Source of the DNA: Pseudocolwellia sp. AS88 | GTDB lineage: Bacteria > Pseudomonadota > Gammaproteobacteria > Enterobacterales > Alteromonadaceae | Length of the DNA stretch: 64,000 nt | Assembly: GCF_030551755.1 (NCBI RefSeq) | Contig: NZ_JAUPEC010000007.1 | Coordinates: 62,001-126,000, forward strand | Direction: 5' to 3' | Shown here: piece by piece, positions 11,295 through 23,524 of the stretch | Numbering within the stretch: position 1 is the stretch's first letter | How the letters are laid out: each line of letters opens with the position of its first letter | The notes under the pieces: model-generated | What the model was told of the DNA's origin: nothing | The model's input: only the letters and a program-made list of their open reading frames with translations | The model's database searches: none | Program-made: the position numbers and the translations under genes

Positions 11295-11315
11295 AGTATG
11301 TATTTTAAACAGCTA

Positions 11316-13580
<2,265 letters not shown>

Positions 13581-13687
13581 TCAAATGAGTCATTTCACGT
13601 TTAAAATAATTACAAACATTTTATCGGATTTAAAAATACTTTAATATAGCTATCGCTATCATAAATTAAATATTCGAGATTAATTAC

Positions 13688-14398
13688 GTGAATGACCCCA
13701 TAAAACTAACAAATAGAACTAGCCAACCTAGTGCTAATAAAAGAAAAAATCCGCGTAAGTCTCATACTAATGAAACCAATAAAAATAATAAAAACGCAAA
13801 ATATCAAGGTAAATGGTCCCAAAATAAAGCAACTAAGCAACCAGTTAAAACGCTAACGGCGGCTGAACGCAAAATAGTGCTTTTTAACAAACCCTTTGAT
13901 GTACTCAGTCAATTTACAGATGATCAAAAACGTAAAACATTAGCTGACTATATTAATGTTAAAAACGTTTATGCTGCAGGCAGGCTTGACCGAGATAGCG
14001 AAGGATTATTACTACTAACTAACGATGGTAAATTACAACATAAACTCGCGAACCCAAAACAAAAAACAGAGAAAACTTATTGGGTTCAAGTAGAAGGAAT
14101 ACCATTAGAAGCTGATTTATTAATGCTTGAAAAAGGTGTAAATCTAAAAGATGGTTTAACCTTGCCTGCAAAGGTTTCAGTAATTAAAGAACCTGATATT
14201 TGGCCAAGAAACCCACCGATAAGAGAACGCAAAAACATTGCTACAACATGGTTAAGTATCTCAATAAAAGAAGGTAGAAATCGCCAAGTACGCAGAATGA
14301 CAGCCCATATAGGCTTTCCTACTTTACGACTTATTCGTTACTCTATTGGGGAATATAATATCAATAACATAAAGAATGGCGAATTTAGCTTAATTTAA
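13688..14398 (+). CDS. rluE: Pseudouridine synthase, RsuA/RluE type (probably 23S rRNA U2457)
   Basis: Isomerises a specific uridine in rRNA. The catalytic signature [17 protein letters not shown] contains the active Asp (second D of GRLDRDS), and the C-terminal [19 protein letters not shown] is the RsuA-family RNA-binding motif. There is no N-terminal S4 domain, as in RluE; instead the first ~55 residues are a basic, Asn/Lys-rich tail. Length is 236 against 217 in E. coli RluE. The only start is the GTG at 13688 with a weak Shine-Dalgarno, so the first residues are uncertain. It is followed by nudJ and mnmA, the neighbours of rluE in E. coli and relatives. Confidence 0.88.
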   Translation: MNDPIKLTNRTSQPSANKRKNPRKSHTNETNKNNKNAKYQGKWSQNKATKQPVKTLTAAERKIVLFNKPFDVLSQFTDDQKRKTLADYINVKNVYAAGRLDRDSEGLLLLTNDGKLQHKLANPKQKTEKTYWVQVEGIPLEADLLMLEKGVNLKDGLTLPAKVSVIKEPDIWPRNPPIRERKNIATTWLSISIKEGRNRQVRRMTAHIGFPTLRLIRYSIGEYNINNIKNGEFSLI

Positions 14399-14423
14399 AT
14401 TTGCCTAACAAAAGGTATATGCA

Positions 14424-14912
14424 ATGAATTCTGTAATAAATAATCATGGTGACGATCAATTCAAACCTAATACAACTGTTGCAGCTGTTATTGTATGTGA
14501 AAATAAATACCTGCTGGTTGAAGAATTAGAAAATGGTAAAAATGTGTTTAATCAACCTGCAGGTCATATTGAGTCAGGTGAAAATTTAATAGCTGCAACT
14601 GAAAGGGAAATATTAGAAGAAACAGGTCTTGCTCTTTCACCGCAATATTTAAATGGTATTTATTACTATCACAGACCTGAACTGAAACTTTATTTTATGC
14701 GTTTTTGTTTTGTGATTGAAGTTAATAGCCTTAGCCAAGGTATTCCTCAAGATGAAGAAATACTTGCCACTCACTGGTTTACTTACCAAGAGATAAAAGC
14801 CAGAACAGCTGAGCTTAGAAGTCCAATGGTTTTAGAATGTATTGAAGACTACTTATTACATAAAAAACTAGGGCAAAAAATACCGTTATCCACATTAAAA
14901 AGTAATATTTAG
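14424..14912 (+). CDS. nudJ: Nudix hydrolase, NudJ type phosphatase
   Basis: Nudix-family pyrophosphohydrolase; E. coli NudJ acts on thiamine pyrophosphate intermediates and nucleoside di- and triphosphates. It has 162 residues. The Nudix box is complete, GHIESGENLIAATEREILEE followed by TGL, fitting Gx5Ex7REUxEExGU. It begins 25 nt after rluE and lies just before mnmA; the rluE-nudJ-mnmA-hflD-purB order is that of E. coli, which supports the NudJ name. Confidence 0.92.
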   Translation: MNSVINNHGDDQFKPNTTVAAVIVCENKYLLVEELENGKNVFNQPAGHIESGENLIAATEREILEETGLALSPQYLNGIYYYHRPELKLYFMRFCFVIEVNSLSQGIPQDEEILATHWFTYQEIKARTAELRSPMVLECIEDYLLHKKLGQKIPLSTLKSNI

Positions 14913-14914
14913 TC

Positions 14915-14943
14915 TGTTTACTCAAATGTACACATGCTATAAT
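14915..14943 (+). promoter_or_regulatory. Promoter of mnmA (extended -10)
   Basis: TGCTATAAT at 14935-14943 is an extended -10 with a perfect TATAAT hexamer. A weak -35 (TGTTTA, 14915-14920) lies 17 bp upstream. It shows that the in-frame TTG at 14943 lies inside the promoter and cannot be the start of mnmA. Confidence 0.7.
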
Positions 14944-14975
14944 TGCGCGCCTTATTTTCTACGATTTTATTTTTG

Positions 14976-16130
14976 ATGACTACAAACTCTACAACACAAA
15001 CACCTCCATTGAATAATATAGATCTGTCTACCAAACCGCCTTCAAAAACCAAGGTTATTGTTGGTATGTCTGGTGGTGTTGATTCTTCAGTTTCAGCTTA
15101 TTTATTGCAACAGGAAGGTTATCAGGTTGAAGGTTTATTCATGAAAAATTGGGAAGAAGACGATACTGAAGAGTATTGTGCTGCTGCTCAAGATTTAGAA
15201 GATGCGAAAGCTGTTTGCGATAAATTAGGTATAAAACTTCATACCATTAATTTCGCCACAGAATACTGGGACAATGTTTTTGAGTATTTTCTTGCCGAAT
15301 ATAAAGCAGGAAGAACGCCTAACCCAGATATTATGTGTAACAAAGAAATCAAATTTAAAGCATTTTTAGAATTCGCTTGCGAAGATTTAGATGCTGACTA
15401 CATTGCGACAGGTCATTATGTGCAACGCGCATATCAAGACGGTAAATGGGCAATGTTGCGTGGTTTAGACGATAACAAAGATCAAAGCTACTTTTTATAT
15501 ACCTTAAGTCATGAACAAGTAGGTAGAACGTTATTTCCTGTAGGTAATATTGAAAAGCCTAAAGTACGCGAAATAGCTGAACAAGCTGATTTAATTACTC
15601 ACAATAAAAAAGATAGCACAGGCATCTGTTTTATTGGTGAACGTAAATTTAAAGACTTCCTAGCTCAATACTTACCTGCTCAACCAGGTAATATAGAATC
15701 AGCTGAAGGTGAAGTTATTGGTAAACACGATGGCTTGATGTATCACACATTAGGACAACGCAAAGGTTTACGCATTGGTGGATTAGCTAACTCAGGTGAA
15801 GAGCCTTGGTATGTTGTTGAAAAAGACTTAATACGTAATGTATTGATTGCTGGCCAAGGACATAACCACCCTCGCCTATTTTCAAAAGGTTTAATTGGCA
15901 ACCAATTACATCTGGTTAATAGAAACGAATTAACCGATCCGATTAAATGTACAGTTAAAACTCGTTATCGCCAAGATGATGTAGCTTGTAACTTATCTCC
16001 TATGGCTAACGGTGAATACCTAGTTATGTTTGATGAGCAACAAAGCTCAGTGACCCCGGGACAATCGGTTGTATTTTACCAAGGTGAAGTCTGCCTAGGT
16101 GGCGGTATCATAAATACTCTTATTCGTTAA
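14976..16130 (+). CDS. mnmA: tRNA-specific 2-thiouridylase MnmA
   Basis: Thiolates U34 of tRNA-Lys, -Glu and -Gln using sulfur from the Tus relay. The protein has 384 residues from the ATG at 14976. The PP-loop [18 protein letters not shown] binds ATP; the two catalytic cysteines are in [10 protein letters not shown] and STGICFIGE. The first ~25 residues are a polar Thr/Asn/Pro-rich tail not found in E. coli MnmA. An earlier TTG in frame is excluded by the promoter that ends on it. First gene of mnmA-hflD-purB. Confidence 0.96.
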   Translation: MTTNSTTQTPPLNNIDLSTKPPSKTKVIVGMSGGVDSSVSAYLLQQEGYQVEGLFMKNWEEDDTEEYCAAAQDLEDAKAVCDKLGIKLHTINFATEYWDNVFEYFLAEYKAGRTPNPDIMCNKEIKFKAFLEFACEDLDADYIATGHYVQRAYQDGKWAMLRGLDDNKDQSYFLYTLSHEQVGRTLFPVGNIEKPKVREIAEQADLITHNKKDSTGICFIGERKFKDFLAQYLPAQPGNIESAEGEVIGKHDGLMYHTLGQRKGLRIGGLANSGEEPWYVVEKDLIRNVLIAGQGHNHPRLFSKGLIGNQLHLVNRNELTDPIKCTVKTRYRQDDVACNLSPMANGEYLVMFDEQQSSVTPGQSVVFYQGEVCLGGGIINTLIR

Positions 16131-16172
16131 TGGCTTTTTAAAAGACTCACTAGAGAAAGTATAGAATTTATA

Positions 16173-16790
16173 ATGAAAGAACAAACTCTCACATTAGCAG
16201 CCATATGCCAAGTAGCCTACTGGGTTCAAAAACTCTCTCGATCTGGCCAAATAGATGAAGCTGAACTAACCATCTTGCTTAACAGCATAATGAACACTTC
16301 GCCTTCAAGTACTTTAGATGTATATGGTAACGACCTTGCCAATTTAAAAGTTGGGCTTAATACCTTAGTTCAACATTTAGGTAATCAATCAAAAAATAAA
16401 GATCCTGAACTTACGCGATATGTTGTAAGTTTATTAGCTTTAGAGCGCCGACTAAGCAAAAACAATAAAAAGATGTCTGCCCTTGGTGACAGAATCGAAC
16501 AATGTGAACGTCAATTAGCTCACTATGAAATAAATAGCGAAACCCTTATCTCAAGTATTGCCAGTATATATAGCGATATCATCAGCCCATTAGGTACACC
16601 AATCCAAGTAGCAGGTGAACCTGACATTTTAAAGCAACCAATCAATCAACATAGAATTAGAGCTTTATTATTAGCTGGTATACGTTCAGCAGTATTATGG
16701 AGACAAGTTGGCGGTAAGCGTCGAAATATTTTATTTGCTCGTTCAAAAATAGTTGGATGCGCAGAAACATTACTAAAACAAATAGCTTAA
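16173..16790 (+). CDS. hflD: High frequency lysogenization protein HflD homologue
   Basis: Peripheral membrane protein, all helical; E. coli HflD binds lambda CII and otherwise has no settled role. It has 205 residues, the usual length, with LAAICQVAYWVQKLSRSGQI at the N-terminus and RIRALLLAGIRSAVLWRQVG near the C-terminus, both typical of DUF489/HflD. It lies between mnmA (42 nt before) and purB (46 nt after), as in E. coli, so co-transcription is likely. Confidence 0.94.
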   Translation: MKEQTLTLAAICQVAYWVQKLSRSGQIDEAELTILLNSIMNTSPSSTLDVYGNDLANLKVGLNTLVQHLGNQSKNKDPELTRYVVSLLALERRLSKNNKKMSALGDRIEQCERQLAHYEINSETLISSIASIYSDIISPLGTPIQVAGEPDILKQPINQHRIRALLLAGIRSAVLWRQVGGKRRNILFARSKIVGCAETLLKQIA

Positions 16791-16818
16791 TGCTGTTGTT
16801 TTAAAAACTACTATTTAA

Positions 16819-18207
<1,389 letters not shown>

Positions 18208-18241
18208 TTAACTCGCGAGTTAATAAAAATTAAGAACATCT

Positions 18242-18274
18242 AAAGGCTAAGTTGTATGACTTAGCCTTTTTTTT
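18242..18274 (+). terminator. Terminator after purB
   Basis: An 11-bp perfect stem (AAAGGCTAAGT at 18242-18252, ACTTAGCCTTT at 18259-18269) with a 6-nt loop and eight T. A small palindrome, AACTCGCGAGTT, lies between the stop codon and this hairpin. Confidence 0.93.
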
Positions 18275-18494
18275 AATTTCGCTATGATGTTTTAATTAAG
18301 TAGTGAACTAAAGTTACTCGGCTCATATTTTCACATCAGCCCCCTTTTAATAGAGTTAACTCACCTCAAACGTCAGCCTCTACTCCCTCTAATAAATACT
18401 ATATTCATTAATACCAATCTTTTGATATTTGATAACAAACAAATTGCAAACAACCGCTATACTGATATCAAATTGAATATTAAGGAGAAAATAA

Positions 18495-18905
18495 GTGAGA
18501 TTTTTATCTAGAAGGCTGATCATGCCAAATGACCTAAATTATGCCAATGCATTATTTGGTGGCAGAATATTAGAATGGATTGATGAAGAAGCTGCAATTT
18601 ATGCTATTTGTCAATTAGAAACAAATTGCTTGGTAACGAAACACATTGGTGAAATATCTTTTGAGTCTCCAGCTATACAAGGCGATGTTGTAGAGTTTGG
18701 TTTAGAAACGAAGAAAATAGGTAGGACGTCTATTACAGTAACTTGTATTGTAAGAAATAAAGCCACTAAATCAGTTATCTGCATGGCTGATGATATTGTT
18801 TTTGTAAGAGTTAATCCTGATACTAAAAAGCCAGTTCCACACGGAAAAACAAGTGTAGATTTAGAAACAAAAAAATCAGAAGATTTACTTTCTATAAGTG
18901 AGTAG
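18495..18905 (+). CDS. Acyl-CoA thioesterase, hotdog fold (YciA-like)
   Basis: Hydrolyses acyl-CoA thioesters. It has 136 residues with the hotdog core: LNYANALFGGRILEWIDEEA holds the helix with the catalytic Asp, followed by FESPAIQGDVVEFGLE and SVICMADDIVFVRV. It starts at GTG 18495 with a good Shine-Dalgarno (AAGGAG, 18482-18487). Similar to YciA and other acyl-CoA hydrolases; the short length and acidic C-terminal tail differ from YciA. It stands alone between purB and a convergent receptor gene, so its physiological substrate cannot be inferred. Confidence 0.85.
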   Translation: MRFLSRRLIMPNDLNYANALFGGRILEWIDEEAAIYAICQLETNCLVTKHIGEISFESPAIQGDVVEFGLETKKIGRTSITVTCIVRNKATKSVICMADDIVFVRVNPDTKKPVPHGKTSVDLETKKSEDLLSISE

Positions 18906-19112
18906 TAAGCGAGTAATGTATTAGCTTTGTTAGGTAAAAAGTCTTCAATTAACTCAGGGCAAAGAATATTAACCTTATGGTATTAGATATGCCACATTAA
19001 CTGAAGTCATTACTTTTATGAACACTCAAAGCTTTCGTAATACAGCGTTCTTGATAAATGAACTATTACTATGCGACAACACAGTAATAGTTCGTTAAAG
19101 CAAAGACTTCAA

Positions 19113-21140
19113 TTAAAATAAATAGCTTACGCCTAAACGTATTGTTCGTGGCTCAATGGGATGATAATGATTGTCTTCAACACCTTCTTGCGCTTCTCCT
19201 AACAATCTACTTGTATAAAGATAATCAATGTCATGATGATTACTGTCTAATAAATTAAGCATAGATAAATCAAACTTCCAGTCATCTAACTCATATTCTG
19301 CATTTGCATTAACAACAGTAAAACTGTTTGATTGATTCTCGTTAAAGCTATCCAAAGTACGTTTGCCAAAATGACGAATACGTAAATTAGTTTTTAATTC
19401 TCTATTGTATTGCCAGTTAAGTCCCACACTAGCAACAAACGGTAACGAACCGTCAATATAATTTCCTTCGTCATCAGCGTCTTCACTAAAACGAGAATGA
19501 GTCATTGCTAATTCAACATCAGCAGTAAGGAAAGTAGTTAACCAAATATTACTCGCAAACTCGACACCTTTACGAACAGATGCTCTACTTGCTTCGGTAT
19601 TTCCTGCATCGCCAACAAACACTAATTCAGAATCATTTTCTAAATACCAAAATGACAGCGATGCATTATATTCATTCAGAGAAGATACTCTAAAGCCAAA
19701 TTCGCCGCCTTGACCACGCACTAATAAATCAACGGGGTCTGCACTTTCACCTGTAGTAGGATCTTCATTGATGACGACACCACGAGCATCATTCGAATGA
19801 AAAGATTGACCTATGTTGGTATAAGCCTGCCACTGGTCGTTAATAACATAACTTAGTCCTGCTTTAAAATTGGTTATATGATCATTCGCATTACCACTAT
19901 TTACAGCTAAATCACTATCCACATCTACAGAAAGAAAATCATGTCGAACACTACCATTTAAGATCCAGTTATCGTCTAAATAGGCATCTACAGTATAAAA
20001 TAAGCTAGCTGAATATTCATTAACAGCATCGGTACGTATCGCAGATAAACGTTCTCTCTCTTTAGTTTTATATAAACCCACTTCAGAAATATCATCATAT
20101 TGAACATCAATACCAACTTTATGGTGTAAATGTGAATTACCAATATTGGTATTAATTATTTTAGTAATATTTGCACCGTATATATTGCGATCATCTACTT
20201 GTTCAAATTGATCACCATTTACAGGATCATCTAAGTAATAAGTGAAATTTGAAAATAAATCTAACTTACTTGCTATTGCATAAGCCGAAAGTATCCAATC
20301 TGAGTTTTGCCAGTTCATAGACAAGCTGTAGCGGCTTGATTCACCACCTACGGTTGTATCTATAGAACCAAATTCATCTATAAAGCCAGAAGAAATTGCA
20401 CGTTCAGGAATTTGATCTGCGGAATTCCAACTATTGTCATAACCCAACAAAGTCACATTTAATAATCCACCCGCAACAACATGCTGATAACGAGTAAATA
20501 AATTCTTTTTATTTACATTTTCGTTAATATCAGTCCAAGGCCCATCATTACTTTGAATTTCAGCTCCAAAAGCTAAGTTACCTTTATTAATCAGTAAGTT
20601 GTTACCAACCACAATACGTTGATAACCATTATCACCTAATTCAACTTTTGCTAAAGGTTGCTTAATAATCGACATTAAAGAAAAATTAGCGGAACCAGCA
20701 GTAGAGAAGTCACCTTGCGTACCTTGATATGGACCTTTTTGATAATCAATTTGTTGAATAAATTCAGAAATAATAAAGTTTAAGTCGGTATAGCCCTGGC
20801 CATGACCATGGGTGCGCATATTTACAGGCATGCCATCCAAGCTAACGCTAAAATCTGTACCATGGTCAAGGTTAAAACCACGTAAAAAATACTGATTGGC
20901 TTTACCTGAACCGCTATGTTGAGTTACTACCATTCCAGGAACAAATTCGAGGACTTCGCCAGCCCTTAGCATAGGTCGTTGATCTATATCTCCATATCCT
21001 ACAACGCCCTGTGACGCTGATAATGAATTACCTATTAAGTAAGATTGCTTACCATATACAACAAAATGCTCTAAGTTCGCACCATCAGCTAAAACACCGC
21101 TAGAAAGGGCAATAAGGGATAAACTAAATAATTTTTTCAT
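19113..21140 (-). CDS. TonB-dependent outer-membrane receptor
   Basis: Outer-membrane active transporter energised by TonB, 675 residues. It has a cleavable signal peptide (MKKLFSLSLIALSSGVLADG), a possible TonB box (EHFVVYGK), a plug domain with the YFLRGFNLDHGTDFSVSLDG segment and a His-rich stretch MRTHGHGQGYTDLNF, then a 22-strand barrel ending in the aromatic LGVSYLF. The C-terminal DNHYHPIEPRTIRLG is shared by a broad, mostly uncharacterised receptor group. Substrate unknown; no uptake or regulator genes flank it. The two His-rich segments could suggest a metal or metal chelate, which is only a guess. Confidence 0.88.
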   Translation of the reverse strand: MKKLFSLSLIALSSGVLADGANLEHFVVYGKQSYLIGNSLSASQGVVGYGDIDQRPMLRAGEVLEFVPGMVVTQHSGSGKANQYFLRGFNLDHGTDFSVSLDGMPVNMRTHGHGQGYTDLNFIISEFIQQIDYQKGPYQGTQGDFSTAGSANFSLMSIIKQPLAKVELGDNGYQRIVVGNNLLINKGNLAFGAEIQSNDGPWTDINENVNKKNLFTRYQHVVAGGLLNVTLLGYDNSWNSADQIPERAISSGFIDEFGSIDTTVGGESSRYSLSMNWQNSDWILSAYAIASKLDLFSNFTYYLDDPVNGDQFEQVDDRNIYGANITKIINTNIGNSHLHHKVGIDVQYDDISEVGLYKTKERERLSAIRTDAVNEYSASLFYTVDAYLDDNWILNGSVRHDFLSVDVDSDLAVNSGNANDHITNFKAGLSYVINDQWQAYTNIGQSFHSNDARGVVINEDPTTGESADPVDLLVRGQGGEFGFRVSSLNEYNASLSFWYLENDSELVFVGDAGNTEASRASVRKGVEFASNIWLTTFLTADVELAMTHSRFSEDADDEGNYIDGSLPFVASVGLNWQYNRELKTNLRIRHFGKRTLDSFNENQSNSFTVVNANAEYELDDWKFDLSMLNLLDSNHHDIDYLYTSRLLGEAQEGVEDNHYHPIEPRTIRLGVSYLF

Positions 21141-21391
21141 TGGTATTAGAAGACTATTATAAACAAGATTAGAAAAGCAAAATCTATTGCTCTTATTTGA
21201 TAAGTGAATGTTATATTAAAACAAATTTTAGCTCAATGGCTCCCCTTTAAACTGCACATTGTTTCCTTATTTTGGTAATCATCATACATATTAGTTTAGA
21301 GGTTAAACTAACCACAATGAACTCATGTAGGTGAAGCATGATTTTATATAAAAGAATCTTACTCTAATAGCACGTAACCATTAACTTAAAC

Positions 21392-21421
21392 ACAGCAGTC
21401 ATTTCATAAAATGACTGCTGT
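21392..21421. repeat. Perfect 13-bp hairpin in the gap between the receptor and perM genes
   Basis: ACAGCAGTCATTT (21392-21404) and AAATGACTGCTGT (21409-21421) with a 4-nt loop. There is no T tract on either side. It could be a terminator for the minus-strand perM gene ending at 21515 or a protein-binding or repeat element. The rest of the 374-bp gap (21141-21514) shows nothing recognisable. Confidence 0.6.
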
Positions 21422-21514
21422 ATCCAGCATGATAAATAATTAGGAATCCAAAAAATATTTGAGTGTTAACTAAAAGAGTTCACTATTAGCTATATTACTC
21501 AAGCCATGCCTCAA

Positions 21515-22603
21515 TTACACAACATGACTTTCTTTACTCTCTTCTAATAACTCAGTTTGAGTATAAGACCAAGCGTTCAAAATGGCTTTAACTAACGTCG
21601 CCAAAGGTATAGCAAAGAACACGCCCCAAAATCCCCATAATCCGCCAAAGAAGATTACCGCGATAATGATAGTAACGGGATGTAAATTAACAGCTTCTGA
21701 AAACAATAAAGGTACTAATAAATTACCATCTAGCACTTGAATTATACCGTAAGCTAACATCACATAACCAAACTCAGCCGATACTCCAAACTGAAATAAA
21801 GCTACAAGCACAACAGGCAATGTAACAATAGTCGCCCCTACAAACGGTACAAGTACTGACAACCCAACTAACACACCAAGTAATACCGCATAATTAAGAC
21901 CTAAGAATATAAAGGCTACAGTTGAGGTTATACCAATAATGAGTATTTCAATAACCTTACCGCGGATGTAATTCATGATCTGTTGGTTCATTTCATTACC
22001 CACCTGCAACGCCATTCTTCTGTCTTTAGGTAAGAATTTAGTGATATTTAGCAGTAATGCTTTTTTATCTTTCAAAAAGAAAAACACCATTAAAGGCACA
22101 AGAATAAGGTAAATCATTAAAGCGACTAAGTCAGAAATAGAATTTAACGAAGCTTTTAAAATAACTTTACCCCATTCTATTAGTTTCTCGTTCACCATTT
22201 TGATCATACTTTCAATTTGATCAGGCGTTACAATCTCCGGGTATTTATCAGGTAACGTTAATAAATACGTTTGCCCCTCAGATAACATATGAGGAAATTC
22301 TTGCACTAAATTACTCGTTTGTTGCCACATCACCGGTACTAAACCTAGCATAGTCATTAGGGTTAAAGTGACAAAGGCACATACAACAATACTAACTGAA
22401 CCTGTACGCGAGCCACCAATCTTCTGTAATTTATTTACGGGTAAATCGAGTAAAAATGCAATAGCAATAGCCACAAAAACAGGCATTAATAGATGACTAA
22501 AAAAATAGACGAATAGAAAAATACTAATTAAAACCATTACTAATGCGATAGCACTTGGATCTGAAAAGTGACGTTTATACCAATTAGTGAAAAGTTGAAC
22601 CAT
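21515..22603 (-). CDS. perM: AI-2E family transporter / PerM-type permease
   Basis: Inner-membrane protein of the UPF0118 (AI-2E transporter) family, 362 residues. Hydrophobic segments are at the N-terminus (two, around residues 15-50), near 70, and in a dense C-terminal half (about 155-345) with the family segment PLMVFFFLKDKKALL and FVGATIVTLPVVLVAL. The E. coli homologue PerM (YfgO) neighbours bepA and yfgD, as here, which supports the name. Transport substrate is not established for this member. It follows the TusA-like gene by 8 nt and is co-transcribed with it. Confidence 0.88.
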   Translation of the reverse strand: MVQLFTNWYKRHFSDPSAIALVMVLISIFLFVYFFSHLLMPVFVAIAIAFLLDLPVNKLQKIGGSRTGSVSIVVCAFVTLTLMTMLGLVPVMWQQTSNLVQEFPHMLSEGQTYLLTLPDKYPEIVTPDQIESMIKMVNEKLIEWGKVILKASLNSISDLVALMIYLILVPLMVFFFLKDKKALLLNITKFLPKDRRMALQVGNEMNQQIMNYIRGKVIEILIIGITSTVAFIFLGLNYAVLLGVLVGLSVLVPFVGATIVTLPVVLVALFQFGVSAEFGYVMLAYGIIQVLDGNLLVPLLFSEAVNLHPVTIIIAVIFFGGLWGFWGVFFAIPLATLVKAILNAWSYTQTELLEESKESHVV

Positions 22604-22611
22604 AAATAAAT

Positions 22612-22833
22612 TTACCTGTTTTCTATCAGTAATTCGACAATACCACTAGCTGATACTGTACTTGAGAATGGATATCCTGCTTGAGTTAAATACTTAGGGA
22701 TATCATTTTTTGAACCTTTATCAGCAATACTAATCAAACATTTATCATTAGTTTGCATTTTTTTTAAAATCACGCGCATCTTAACTAAAGGAAGTGGACA
22801 CTTTTCATTTGTTGCATCGTATTTGTGTAACAT
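22612..22833 (-). CDS. TusA-family sulfurtransferase-like protein
   Basis: Small SirA/TusA-fold protein of 73 residues with the family motif KCPLPLVKMR; the Cys (residue 12) is the persulfide-carrying residue in the family. I place the start at the ATG at 22833 because a perfect AAGGAGG lies at 22847-22853, although the spacing of 13 nt is long, and because the result matches the usual 75-80 residue length. The frame continues upstream to 22923, adding 30 residues unlike the family. It is probably not the TusA that serves MnmA, as it lies in the perM transcript; this is inference. Confidence 0.82.
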   Translation of the reverse strand: MLHKYDATNEKCPLPLVKMRVILKKMQTNDKCLISIADKGSKNDIPKYLTQAGYPFSSTVSASGIVELLIENR

Positions 22834-23524
22834 AAACGCTAACTTACCTCCTTTAACTTTATATTTAAAAGGCTCTTTAAAGTATAGAGAAATTGATTTA
22901 AAAACAATGACAAAAGTTAACATATAACAGACTTATCGGATATATAAATAATTAAACCTACATTCAAAATAAGTAACTATTTCTTAATTTTTTATTTAAT
23001 TCCATTTTGGCATTATTTTTATTGTTATCAACATATTTGTCGTTAATAAAACTGATGCAAATAAACTAAATTTTGACATAAAAGAAGTAAAACTTATTTA
23101 ACAACTTGGATTATATTGTTTGCTGTAGAAAGTATCTTTAAATCAACAAATTATATTCCAACTGTGTTTATCAAGAGTTCAAACTAATTGTCTTAAATTG
23201 TAGCTAATGAAATGTAACAAAAAGACAATTTACAAGGTCTACTCATTATTACACTATGTTTTGAGATTAGTATTTAATAAAAGTTATGTAAATACTGCTA
23301 AAAGGTTTAGTTTCAAATACATGTATAAGCAGTTTATTTACAAAATAAGTTAAGAATAATTACACCAACAAGTTTTCACTTATTTTGATATTATTGTGCA
23401 TTAATACCTAGTTATGTAAGGTATAAATTAAAGGTGCGCTGTTATTTCTACATATTACTAGAGGTTATTGATTTTAATATTTATTACGAGTCTAAATCTT
23501 AAATCAAAAAAATTAATTATAAGT
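22834..23524. other. Long AT-rich divergent intergenic region between the tusA-like gene and bepA
   Basis: Nearly 690 bases with no open frame of coding character and very low GC. An exact 9-bp inverted repeat, AATTGTCTT at 23186-23194 and AAGACAATT at 23222-23230, is the only clear symmetry. Promoters for both directions must lie here, but I cannot single out one with confidence. Confidence 0.5.

Noticed and set aside
14943-14975. TTG start for mnmA at 14943
   Set aside because: The TTG is the last bases of the TATAAT -10 hexamer, so it cannot be in the message.
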